Source: Monocercomonoides exilis (taxonomy: Eukaryota > Preaxostyla > Oxymonadida > Polymastigidae). From it: a stretch of 64,000 nt of DNA. Each line of letters begins with the position of its first letter. The first letter of the stretch is position 1. The stretch is taken from assembly GCA_001643675.2 (NCBI GenBank), contig LSRY02000022.1, positions 940,001 to 1,004,000 of the forward strand. Direction: 5' to 3'. This document shows positions 25,168 through 36,705 of the stretch, one piece after another. Both the position numbers and the translations under genes were made by a program. Under the pieces are notes generated by a model that was not told the DNA's origin, did no database searches, and worked only from the letters and a program-made list of their open reading frames with translations.

Positions 25168-26984
25168 CTAGCCTCTCCAGTTCGGCAGGAGTAAGATCAC
25201 TTGTGCTTTCTCACTTTTCGCTTTCTGAATCGTTCGTGCAATCAGACGCACAGGAGGGTAAGCCAAAACAACTTCGTCTTTCCATGGAACCATAAGACCA
25301 TCCTCTGCAATCGGACTGTTGATGCCACACAATCTCTCCAACTTGTGATTGTGACTTGCTGCAAACTCATCGAGTGTCGGTGTCATCTGTGCTATCTTTA
25401 GAATCTCTGGCAGCTCTTCTGCTCGCACTTCGTTATCACCTGCTCTCTCCAGTCTTGACAGCGTCTGCCCTTATGTTCTCGATGCCTGGGATGTGTGAAG
25501 CTCTCATCTCTATATGCATTTCCTCCTTCCATTTCCATATCTTTCTCAGAACGTGTCTCAAGTTCTTTCCTGCATTCCTTCTGTTTACATTGAAGACAAC
25601 CGCTGTGTTGTCCGACCTCAGATGAAGTCGACTGATTCCATTCCTCCAGAGCGCTGGGCCAAAATGGTTGAGAGCTAACTACACCGCCATTAACTCCCTG
25701 TAATTCGATGACTGTTTCGAAAGTTGCTGTGGAAGTCGATTGTGTGCGTCTAGCTGTTGATTGTTGATTGACAGCGTAGTTCCCCACGCCGCTTCCGATG
25801 CATCTGTTGTCATCACTGCCTGTGGGACAAATACTAGAATTTGCTTACGTTGAGGGCGTGATTTCAATATCTTCCTCCTTTGCAGAATCTGCTGTATACT
25901 GGATTCGTTGATTCTCATCTGGCAGTTCCATCCTTTCAACTGCAAGCTTTTTTATAAGATGTGATACATGGAATGCAGCCATAGGGAAGCGTCTTGCGAA
26001 ACAAAGAGGATTACACTGAGTTTTCCAATGAACGAGGCGAAATCTCTTATTCTCACCTTCTTGGCTTTCACTGCTCTCTCTTTCCATTTGTCCACTTCTT
26101 TCATCAATGCAAGTCTCCTGTCTTCCGTCAACTGGACCTCTATCATTTCCGTGTTCCATCTGTTTCCAAGAGAAACAAACTCTCAACTGATTGATAAGTT
26201 GTATTCATTCTTGTTCACAAGCAACCCAAACGACTCTAAAAACTGAACAATCTCTTCCATAATTCTTCTTTAATGCATTTGATTTTGATGCAATATTAGC
26301 AGGTCGTCCAAATAAGCTACCAACTGCACATGCCATCTTCTTCTTATTTCCTTTGTCACTTTCCTCATTTCATGTGTGAATATTCTGGGTGCATCAACGA
26401 ATCCGAAAGTCGTTCATTTGAATCTGTAATCTTTTCTGAGAAATCTGAAAGCAAGACATAGCTTGAGATCCTTTGAAACTGGGGGAAGATAATATGCCTG
26501 ATGAAGGTCGATCGTCACTGCCCAATCTTCTTCCAGCAATATTCTCTCCACTGTTCTCTCGTTGTCGCATTTGAAATGCGTTCTGAGGACCGCTGCATTC
26601 AAACGACGACAGTCTAAGATCTGCCTCCATGTTCCGTTCTTTTTCTTGATCAGGAATACGTTGTTCCTGTGTTTGACTTCTTCCTGCTTTATCTCCTCCA
26701 CTATTCCTGTCCTCGTCTGTTCCTCCAACAAATCCTTGAAGGCTCTTCTGTGCTCCTCGCTTGTTCGCTTGGCTCCATTTCTGAACGACTTTTTTGAAAG
26801 TTTCTCTCTCTCTTCTGCTCTTCCACATTGCTTGGACTCCATTTCGGATCAAATCTCCTCCTCCAATCTCTTTCCTTGCCTTTGAGAACAGCACCGTCCT
26901 TCCTCCAATGATCTGAACTGGCTGCAACTTTTTCTCTGTTGTTTTCGTCAATTCATTTGAAGACCCTGACTCTGACTTGTCCAT
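25168..26984 (-). pseudogene. Reverse transcriptase-RNase H polyprotein, degenerate
   Basis: Recognisable RT blocks are GIVEEIKQEEVKHRNNVFLI, KKNGTWRQILDCRRLNAAVL, WAVTIDLHQAYYLPPVSKDL, FRFLRKDYRFK, TTFGFVDAPRIFTHEMRK after an in-frame TGA, and VAYLDDLLILHQNQ, in which the catalytic YLDD (26304-26315) is intact. VRIRDFASFIGKLSV follows. RNase H is represented by MTTDASEAAWGTTLS (first catalytic Asp) and SSNYRELMAV. The 25168-25428 stretch TPTLDEFAASHNHKLERLCG corresponds to the conserved region found after RNase H in DIRS/Ngaro elements. Several frame changes split these blocks, so no full polyprotein can be made. Confidence 0.75.
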
Positions 26985-28146
26985 CCTGTTGCTCTTGTTC
27001 GGCTTCCATAGCTTCTCCTTCCTGAGAAAGAGTGGTGTCCGTAACGAAAAAACTTCTGACCTGCTCCTCCTTTTGACGGAGCCTGAACTGAGCTGGATGA
27101 AGGAAAATCCCTTTTTTCTTTTCGTGCCTCAAGCACAGCTTCAATAATCCTGTATCTCCTTCGCGCACCAGCCATATCAGTTTCCAGCTCCGATTCTTTC
27201 AAGATCTGTTCTTGTCTCGATGTCAATAGTCCAGCCGCCGCTTCCGCTCTCATTTTCTCCGCTGCTTTAAACCCGAACCGCCCTTGTATTCTGGTATTTC
27301 TAGACTCCTGGAACGCTTTAGCCTTAAGCACAAGTGCATCTGAAGCTCTCTGTCGTGCACTCTCCTTGTTGGAATCCATTTCGGCTAAGCAAAACATAAC
27401 GGCTTTGAACGCTTGACACAGGCACATCTCCTGCATATATCCTGTGCTATCTAGGTCATCGTTGAACCAGTTCTTAAATTTTGTAGCTGGTGGAGGCATT
27501 GGAGGAAATAAGGTGCTTCAATCGTGCAAGGAATATTCCTGCTGAATTGTTTCCACGGAGAAAATTGGAATCTGAATGCAGAGTAAGGATTTGTATGGAT
27601 CCTGTCCAAAAATTTGGGTAATTATTTTTGAAATCATTATATTTCATTCAAATTTTTCTGTTCAAAAATTTTCTTTGGATAAAAATAAATGATCACTGAA
27701 TAGTGAAAAGGCTTAATATAAAAATATTAATCTCAATTTCAGCAGATTCACTTATTCTCTTAACATTCGTGATAAATAAAGGATTAAAATTCAATAGCTT
27801 CACCCAATGACAAACAGATTCTGAATAAATAACACACCGAAAAAAGTTATGATTTCAAAAATAATCACCCATTTCTTCAAAAACAGATGCTGCAGCTTCG
27901 TATATGCCTTCTTCTTCTTCTCGTTTGCTCTTTTCTCTATCTGACGGCTGTGTTGAAGATCCTGTAGGCTGGTTGATAAAAGGCGGAGAAAGGAGCTGTT
28001 GTTGCGGTTGGACGTTCATTTGGCTTTGGACCCCACCTGGCAGTCCGTCTGTTTCTGTCGACGGCGTAAGTCCAGGAAATGTCGAGAATAGCGAGGATTT
28101 CTTCATCAATCCGATCGTGGCGATGACCCATTGATCGTGACCTCAA
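26948..28146 (-). pseudogene. Gag-like protein of the retrotransposon, split by a MITE
   Basis: The downstream part (26948-27499) reads from PPPATKFKNWFNDDLDSTGY through a helical region with AQMDSNKESARQRASDAL-like sequence to a basic Gly/Arg/Ser tail (SFSGRRSYGSRTRATG). The upstream part (27872-28109) is Pro/Gln/Ser-rich and ends EEEEGIYEAAASVFEEM, where the 257-bp MITE at 27615-27871 interrupts it. Right after the MITE coding resumes (NPYSAFRFQFSPWKQF) and a one-base frameshift precedes PPMPPPATKF. Position 5' of RT supports the gag call; there is no zinc knuckle. Confidence 0.55.
27615..27871. repeat. MITE (257 bp) inserted in the retrotransposon gag
   Basis: Left end TGGGTAATTATTTTTGAAAT, right end the reverse complement TGGGTGATTATTTTTGAAAT with one mismatch; inverted repeats extend about 25 bp. 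Flanking dinucleotides are TT on both sides. The interior is AT-rich and non-coding. Confidence 0.8.
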
Positions 28147-28347
28147 ATGAAGGAGAAGGAATTGAATGTTTGTTTTTCTTGAAAATAAAGGTGCTTATGC
28201 ACTTTTATCATTATCATCTTCTTCCTCCTCCTCCTCTCCTTCTTCTTTTTCCTCTTCTTCTTCCTCTTCATCTCCTCCTCCTCCTTCTCCATTAACATTT
28301 TCCATTTAAACATCTTCAACCCTTCTTCCACACAAAACCCATCTGAC

Positions 28348-29086
28348 ATGACTCATGAAACTTTTCTCTCTCCTCATCGCATTCTTCACACAAGAAAAAG
28401 AAACTATCCGCCTTCTCCTAGAATTCCTCCTTTTCAAGGGAGAGCAGAAAAGGAGAAAGAGAAGCATAAAACAAGTGAAGTCAGAGTGAAAGATGAGAAA
28501 GATAAAGAAATGAGCATGAGAAATTTGAAAAATGACAATGAGGTTATTCGATTTGAAAAAGGAAATATTCAAATAAATGAGAAAGACAAAAATAACCATT
28601 CATTTAATCAACTGGAGAATTCAACAAAGCAGACAAATGATGAGATCACAGGAATCGTGGATCCATTGAAGCAAAATTCGACTCATCATCATCATCAGCA
28701 GCAGCAACAGCATCATCAACAAAATTATCAACAGGATAATCAAGTGAATCAATTTTATCCACATGATCAACAAAATGTCTTCAATCAACAACAACAACAA
28801 CAACAGCAAAATAAACAAATGAAAAGAATGATTTCAGAGCAAAGAGAAGATGGACTGATCAATTTTGGTGATTCATTTGGGCGAAGAGCAGAATTTCTTA
28901 AAAAGACAGTGAAGAAAGAGATTGCGCAGATGAAAGGGGAGAATGTGAGCAAAGGAAGAAACCAGAATGGGGAAGAGAAAGAAGAGAAACAAGAAATTGA
29001 AGGCAAAGAAGCAAATGCTATTCATAATGATGTGAAAGAGAATGAGAATGAAAAAGAAAACATATTCAATGAGAATTACGAAAACA

Positions 29087-29118
<32 letters not shown>

Positions 29119-32100
29119 ATTGTTTCTTTGCAAAATTCACAATTCGAACAATCATTTTCTGATTTTGGCAATTTGAAAGCAATTTCACATAAAAACAGTT
29201 CGGCAAATGGCTTTTTTGTCTCTTCAATTCCACATTCATTGCATTCATTTGATTCGTCGCATTCAGAAGAGCCAAGTAATCGGAGAAAAAGCACTGCAGA
29301 TACGGCATTATCACAGAATTTGATGGATAGAAGAAACATAATGCAAAAGCAAGAGACAGAGCAAAGGAATAATGAAAGTGGTACTGTGGAAGAGAAAACA
29401 ATGAATGCAAATGATTATTACAATAATGAAATGGAAAATGCAGAAGATAGAGTGAAGCAGAATGCACAGAGGATGCTCGACATCATTTTGCCATTTTTGG
29501 AGGAGAAGATGTCCTCAAACGCGTCTTCAACATCTTCATCTTTTTCTTCCCTTCCTCCTTCTTCTTCAGCAGTTTCGACTTGTACAAATACAGTTCCCGT
29601 TCATATCCCCAAACCATCCTTTTTTGAAGAAGAAGAAGCAATTTCTTTGCCCATACAAAAAGTTCCTTCATTGGATCAAACAGCAAACAGAGCAGGATTG
29701 AATGATGCTTCTTCTGCCTCTCTCGTTGGATACAGCAGTCTTCCTGTGCTTCCGCAATGCAAACAGAATAGTTTTTCGTCTGCAATGGGAATTGCTTCAT
29801 CCAATGAGCTGGAAAAGAAGGAAGCGAATGGATTTGTTGAATCGAACTCTATTGACAATCCAGATGGGGTCCTTGTATAGTTTAGTCATTCAAACGAAAG
29901 CACAAGCAAAATGACTGGTGAATCAATAGAAGTCTGCGAGCCATTGACTGGAATGCAACACAGCTGTTCATTTGCCTCTGAGAAACCATCTGCAACATGA
30001 AAACATCATCATCAAAGAGGAGCAAGACAAGTGCCTCGTCCAGCGATGCTAAATGGGATGTCTTTGAGAAGCAGTTTACACTCAAACAAGCTTCTTTCAC
30101 AGAGCAGGCACAGCAGAATGAAGAAGTCGAGATCGTATGACAGAAACCTTCCTCTTTCTCCTCTCTCGCCAAACGCTTAGGATTCGGCAGCACTTGCTGA
30201 TATGCAGATCTTCGATTGGGCAGTGAATAAGAGGCTGAGGAAGGGGAAGGAAGATGAAGGAGTATTTATCCTGTCTGGAAACCAGCTTTCACCCATTTCT
30301 CCTCCAATGACTCAGTCACAAGAAGGAAATGGAAATGGAACAGGAAGGCTTTCAGCACTGCCTTTATCTGCGTCTTTGTCTTGGGAATTGTCAGCAGATA
30401 ATCCAACCTCGCCTTTTGCATCAGAAGCAACAACATCATTTTTTGAAGAACTGAAAAGAAGAGAAGATGAGAATGCTTCAACGAATGTTCAGGTTCAAGT
30501 GCAGAAAGTTGGAGGCAATGAGAATTTCATTCAAAGCGAAGAAAGCTCCAACCACCCGAAGGACATCGTCATCCAAATCACTCAACCAGCCACTGAGGAA
30601 AGCGAGTCTGAAGGATCAAAGCAGAGTTCAGAAGAAGAAAAGCCTCTGAAGGCAACAACGCACATTCTCGACTACCCAAAGAACCCACTCATTCGCACAG
30701 GGACTGTTCCAGCCATGCACAATGCATCGACCACGTTCCTCTCTTCTCACTCAGAGGTGTCTGTGGTCAGAACAATTCCATCACCACTTTCAATGAGGAA
30801 CGGATGTGGGGTGAATGAAAGTGGCGGAGGAAAGCCGACACAGAAGGAGTTTGATTCGTCGCCTCAGCTTGTGTATTGCGTTGATTCTGAGCCTGAAAAA
30901 GAATTCAACGTTGAGTTGAAAAAAACATTAGAGCAAAGAGAAAATGAAGAGCAAGGAGTATTCTTAACGACTTATGCTTGTTCCTCTTATTCTACTTCTT
31001 CTTCTTTCTCTACATCATCATCTTCTTCTTCTTCTTCTTGTTTTTCTCCTGTTTTCAATCATTCATCTTCGCAGAATGTCATTAATGACAGTCCAAATTG
31101 TCAGCAATGCAAACAGCAATCATCCCTTTTGAATGGACTTTTGTCGCCAAAACGCGACCGTTTGAAGGAAAGCAAGTTTCCACTGCTGAAATTATCCCGC
31201 TCGCAAATGTCACTGCTTCCTTCAATATTCCGGTTCAACACATCTTATTCCTCTCCTCCACTTTCACCACAATCGCCTGTTCTTTTGCCAAACAGTACAA
31301 ACATCTTCGGTACAAGTGGATTGTTGAAAGGGAAAAACTTCAGCAGAAATGAGACAGACATGCTGAGTCCCACTGGGTTTCTGCCTCCCCCACACCATTC
31401 TCCTCCAATTCATTCTGTTTCAGAGGCTCAACTTAGTGCTATGTTCCCCTCACTGCATCCTTGTTCACCCGAATCATCTCCTCAAAGAGAGCAACATTTG
31501 TCATCTCGCTCAGAACACCGCCCTCCACTGCTTCATCCCACGTGCCAATTTTCATCGATGAAAAAGCTGCCTCAGAACTCCTTTGATTCATCTGGAGGCA
31601 TCCTCTTTGGTAGTGTAGGTGCAGCTCTTCCCAGGTTGCCTTCTTCTGCTGCTCTGACAGACTACCACTCCAAGGAAATAGAGCAGAAAGGGGAAAGCGA
31701 AGCAAAAGGGAAGAATTCGAATGTGTTTGCTGTGGGAGCAAACGGGATAATTCGATTGACGCCAGAGAAATGCAATGCATTAATGCCCATGCAAATAGCA
31801 AGCCCTCCTATCCACTCTCCTTCAGTGTTCTCTTCTTCTGCCTCTGCGTTTTCGAGATATGTGCCAGCAGACTTCCAACAGAAGGGATTTGCACTTTTGG
31901 GGATGCAGAAGATATCGTCACGAGAGGAAATGCAGCAGAACGAGAACAATTCCTTTCAGGAATCTGTGCCATCTTCTTCGCCTGCTTTGTCATCTCCTCA
32001 TTTTGGAAGTATTGGAAGTCTGTCTCCAGGAGCTTTTGCTGGAATCAGTGCTTGTGCCAAAAACAATAATAACGTGAATGCCAATTCCAAGATTGTGAAT

Positions 32101-35100
32101 CAATCTCCTCATCGTTTCGATTCCAAGCCAGAGGAGTCAGACGCATCCACCTCCACAAACACCTCTGGAAAAACTTCAACAGAAAGAGAATGAACACTCT
32201 TGGACATCAAGTTTGCTCCCCTAAATGAAAATCGCAATTTGGAGAAAGAACAAAACTTGACTGTTGGAAATGTTGATTCAGGAACAGAATCACATTCAAC
32301 TTTGAAGATCACAGATATGCTTTCTCACTCTCCTGTCTCGCTTCCCATTCCTGAAGCATCGTCTTATTCGATTCATAGAACAACTTCTTCATCTGCCTCA
32401 TCTTCATCGTCATCTGATCCATTTTCTAATTCTCCTTCAAACAATAACGCTGAAAAGATGATTCTATCATCTGCTTCTTCTTCTTCTTCTTCAACTCCTT
32501 CTCGCTCTTCTCCATCCTCATTCACTCCTGTTAGCAACTATCTGACTTCTGCAACAACAAACTCCTGCACATCGCAGTCACCAACATTCATATCTTTAAC
32601 TCATCCTTCTCCTTCACCCACTCCACGCACTTCGAACTCGTCATAGATGCACCGCTTGTGGTGCAAGTTCAAACGTTCTTTTGGAATCACAGAGGCACAG
32701 GAGACAGAAGTGGAAGCGATGACTGAAGGGTTGCTGACGTCTCAGTACTTATGAATGGAGCAATCATCATCTGCTTTTACACCTGGAAGAGCATCTGTGC
32801 AAAGCATAACAAAGATGCACACAATATCGCATCTTTCAGCAAGTGAAGAGGAAGAGGAAGAAGGAGAAGGTGAGGAAGGGCAGCACATACAGGAAGCATG
32901 GAGTGTTCACAAACAAGATATGCAAAATGGGGAAGTTTGTGGAGATGGTCGAATAAGCAGCAGTGCAATTGGGGAAAGCGATGGATATGATGATGATTAT
33001 GACTCAGAGATGGAGAGGATGCTGTACAGCCCATTTGACGGGGCAAATGCTGGAATCACAACAAAGTCATCAAAGCAGCTTCAGACACAGGAAGATCATT
33101 CTGTGTGCACGAATGGGGAGTTGGCTTCTCCAATAAAGCAAGAGCTGCCTTTTAAATCAGAAGCGTCAAATTTGGAAGCAGACTTAGATGATGCTGACAA
33201 CGAGCCTTAACACATTCTTTCACCCACACTTTCAGAGAAGCTGTCACATGCAAATGCGATTGATTGTCAGCCTCACGGCAAAGAAGTTGTCCAACTTAGA
33301 ACACTTTCATAACTTCCAGACATGCAAAGAACTTCTAATTTATTGAGTCATCAGCATCATTCACACAGCAGCGAAAGGCAAATGAGGATGATCCAATCTG
33401 TTTCAGTGGCATTAGCAACTCCTATGCAGGCAGAAATTAGCTTATTCAACGCTCCTCATTTTCCTGAAGCTCCATTGTCAGAAGGGTGCCCTCTTCACTT
33501 GCTTTCTCCTCATTTTCTTCGGATCTGTGCTCCTCAGCCTTCAACTCCCATTGTTCGTCATCATGCGCCCTGCTTTTCTCATTTTGATTCGTCAAATACT
33601 TCTTCCTCTTCCTCTTCCTCTTCTCCTGCTGCAACTTCGTCTTCCAACAATCGGCGCTCTCCAATTTTTGGAGCGCTTTCATCTCCGAAAGTTAATACAG
33701 CGATATCGTCTGTATCAACATCAACTCCAACCACTGCTTCCACCTCTTCACCAGCCTCGTGTGCCTCAGGAATACCAACTTCCTCGTGCTTATCATCACC
33801 TTGCATTTTTTCTGAAGCATCTCCTCAGTTCAGCAGCATTCTTAATCGATTGCCTTGCAGTGAAAATGCAACAGGACTTGGCATATCCAGTCTTTTATCA
33901 CAATCTTTAGAGGAGGCAAGAATCGTTCGAGATATTCAGAGCTTCCCACAGCCCAGTGAAATCAGTTGCGAAGCTGAGAAAAGCCTTCACTCAATTTTCA
34001 GTCCAAGCAGTTCCAGCTCTTCTGCAATGTTTTATCCTCATTTCTCAGCATACTATGAAGATCTTAGCATTACACACGATGCGACAGAAGAGAATTCGCT
34101 ACCAGATGGAATTGAAAGCACGCTTCAGAGCGCGAGAAGAGTCGAAGATTGCGAAAGCAGGTGGAGAATGAAGAGCAAGGAACAACTCCCTTTTAATGAA
34201 GACGAGGAAATAATCAATATTATGCAGCAGATTGCGAATTTGCAGAAGAAGAAAAGGAAGAAAACAAAAGCGAAACAGAATGAAGATTGGATGAATGTGT
34301 CTGAGAAGCATGAAGAAAAGGTTATAATCGGCGGATTATATAACTCGATGATTCCGGAGGTTGTGGAGGAAGAAAGGGTGGTTAGCGAGGAGGACGAACA
34401 GATGAACAGCAAAGAAGTAAATGAAAGAAACGTAATTCAATAAACGAATGGAATAGAACAACAATCCGAAGAAGAATACGATGATGTTGAATTAAGTCAG
34501 AGGAATGATGGATGAAAAAGAACATATGGGTGATTATTTTTGAAAACATATTTTTTTTCGGGGTGTTGATAATAACAAAGATTGCCAGTTTTTTGATATA
34601 AAAATTTTTATTCAAAAGAGAATAAGAATGATAAATATTTTTTTAAAAACAAGTGGTTTTTCAGAATCAAAGATTAAAACATGTTCTTTTTGCCTTTTCA
34701 CTTTTCAATTTTTTTCATAGATATTGAAGAAATATTTTTGCATCGAAATTTTTGTCTGAAAAAATATGATTTCAAAAATAATCACCCATATTTTACAAAA
34801 ATAATGAACAAATAAGTGGGAAAAAAGGATTAGTATCTGATGAGAAGGATGAAAGACGAGGAAGCAGAGGAGTCATGAGTTCAACTACCAAAGAAGAAGA
34901 AGATGCTGATGAACGGCTGTGCAGAATTCGGGGCAAGCTTCGATGTGAAGGATGGATTGACAGTTCAGCATAGCAGATTGAGCTTGGTGGGTGGGAAAAC
35001 GGGCAGATGTTCCGCTTGTCAAGTGAGAGCATTTTACACACAGTTATGCAACGAACGATGGTGTATTCAGCAACATTGCAAAATCTGCTTGTCAGAGAGA

Positions 35101-36541
35101 AGAAGGGATCTGAGGTAATGAAAGAGAAGGAACAGCTCGCATCAGCAGATGAAGAAGAGATTTGCTGTCATTCGAAGGAACAGGAAATGAGGCTTTGATC
35201 AAAAGTTGCAAAATAAGAGCTTGCTATATTGGCTCATGAAGATCAAAAGCCAGAATCAGGTTCGCAGTTACTCTGGAGCAATGACGGGACAGGAAAGGCC
35301 TGTTTGCAGATGCATCCAAGCACAATTACAAAAGACAATTCTTCTCAAACATCTTCTTCTGCTTCCTCTTCTTCTTCGACTTTGTTGGCATCTTTGTTAA
35401 TTCATTCAACACAACCAATATCTTTAAACCAATCTCAGAAAACGAGAAATTTCAGCAAAGATTCGAAGGGGAATGGTTATTCATGGAGCGATTAGTCCAC
35501 TCTTCGTTCAGCTTCTCAGCAGTTGGAGGCTCAGACAAGTTCATCTGATGCACCAAAAATAAGAGTTGTATTCAAATTGCGAATGTTGTGCATAGCTGTG
35601 TTGATAATGAGGAGCTATTGAAACTCGAACAAGTGCTGAAAAAACAAAAAAAGAAAAGAAAAGAAGGAGGATTTTCAGACGCAAAGATCACAGATTCAGA
35701 AATTGGAAGCGAACATCGCAATAATATCATGAAAGAAGCATTGACTGTGAGTCCTTAAAATGCAGTGAGAAGCAACTTGTAATAAACACCAACGAATTCT
35801 ACTATTTCGGATTCTGTTATGCCTTCACTTTTTTCTCCATCCTTGACATCGGAATCCCCTCTTCCAAATCTGTTTCGTTTCGCAGGATCTCATGGAGATG
35901 GGTTTTCAGCATCACCAAGGCTGTCTTCTGATGAGGAAGCATAAACTTTGGACCGTCACGTTGCATCTTCTTCATTTGCTACTTTTCATGGTTTCTGCTA
36001 TTAGAATTGAACAATTCGCTAAACAGCCTATTTTGGTGGTGAATTGATGGAATTTGAAGGATACATGAAGAAGGGAGTGCAGAATTGTTCTGGCAATATT
36101 TTGTCTTTTGATAATAAAAACACAATTTTGATTGGTGAAAAGATTATAAAAAAACTTTGATGTGGCTGTAATTTGTCTTGAACAACTGCAAACAATGGTG
36201 AAAGCACTTGCACTGAAAAAAAATTGATGAAAAAAATATAACGAACTGCAAAAGTTGTGAAAAATGTGATTTTTTTGGATCCACACTGAAAGTGGAATTG
36301 AAAAAAGTGTCGGTCTATGTTCATCGACTTTGGGGATTCAATGCACTGTGAATGGGCAAACGTATTCAATGGAGTTTTTTTTGTCAAGCAAGAGGAGTGC
36401 GGAACTGTGCCATCCAAAGATGAAGGCATGAGAAATGTGAAAGCAATAATATCAACAGAGTTTGGATTATCACCTTTTCAGAAGAATGTTAATGAGAGTG
36501 ACAGAGTTGTTGGCGATGCGCACAACGAAATGCCTAAGTGA
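28348..36541 (+). pseudogene. Large decayed Ser/Gln/Asn-rich protein gene (about 8 kb)
   Basis: One reading frame is coding-like from 28348 to 34515, interrupted by stops at 29878 TAG, 29998 TGA, 30178 TAG, 32191 TGA, 32644 TAG, 32752 TGA, 33208 TAA, 33310 TAA, 34441 TAA and 34513 TGA. The pieces between stops are long (510, 663, 148, 151 and 373 codons) and share one style: His/Gln runs near 28680-28810, poly-Gln near 29090, many Ser clusters and proline-rich motifs. Between about 29990 and 30150 another frame (SSSDAKWDVFEKQFTLKQAS) looks better, implying compensating frameshifts. A MITE interrupts the 3' part at 34527-34788; coding resumes in a new frame (LCRIRGKLRCEGWIDSSA, TAG 34971, then stops at 35196, 35214 and 35493), shifts again near 35550, and may end at 36541. 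No catalytic domain is recognised. Confidence 0.6.
34527..34788. repeat. MITE (262 bp) with TA duplication
   Basis: Ends TGGGTGATTATTTTTGAAAA and (reverse complement of the right end) TGGGTGATTATTTTTGAAAT; flanked by TA at 34525-34526 and 34789-34790. Same family as the copy at 27615, and inserted in the 3' part of the decayed Ser/Gln-rich gene. Confidence 0.85.
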
Positions 36542-36705
36542 AATGCGAAAAGAGAAAAAGGTTAGAGTCTTTATTGCACTGTTCTTTTGCAAATCTTTCA
36601 TTTAGGATGTTAGATTAGTTTGTTTAATGATGTTCATGGTGTTATCTTTGGCGTTTATGAATGATTTTTTAAATCAAATTTTTGCTGAAAGAAATGGTTT
36701 GAATA

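Larger units (their letters stand above)
23860..28170 (-). mobile_element. Degenerate Ngaro/DIRS-type tyrosine-recombinase retrotransposon
   Basis: Reading leftward on the minus strand: gag-like region (28146-26950), reverse transcriptase (about 26840-26000), RNase H (about 25945-25680), a conserved post-RNase-H region (25430-25170), then a tyrosine recombinase (about 25020-24080). The recombinase downstream of RT is the Ngaro-like order. No integrase of the DDE type and no LTRs are visible, which fits this class. Frameshifts, internal stops and a MITE inserted in gag show the copy is dead. Exact termini (expected split direct repeats) could not be placed; the limits given are approximate. 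Confidence 0.72.

Noticed and set aside
28348-34515. Reassigned stop codons (all three read as sense) to explain the long frame
   Set aside because: Genes at 15641, 41378, 59208 and VPS26 run for hundreds to over 1,600 codons without any in-frame stop, and the region also has frame changes. Decay is simpler.
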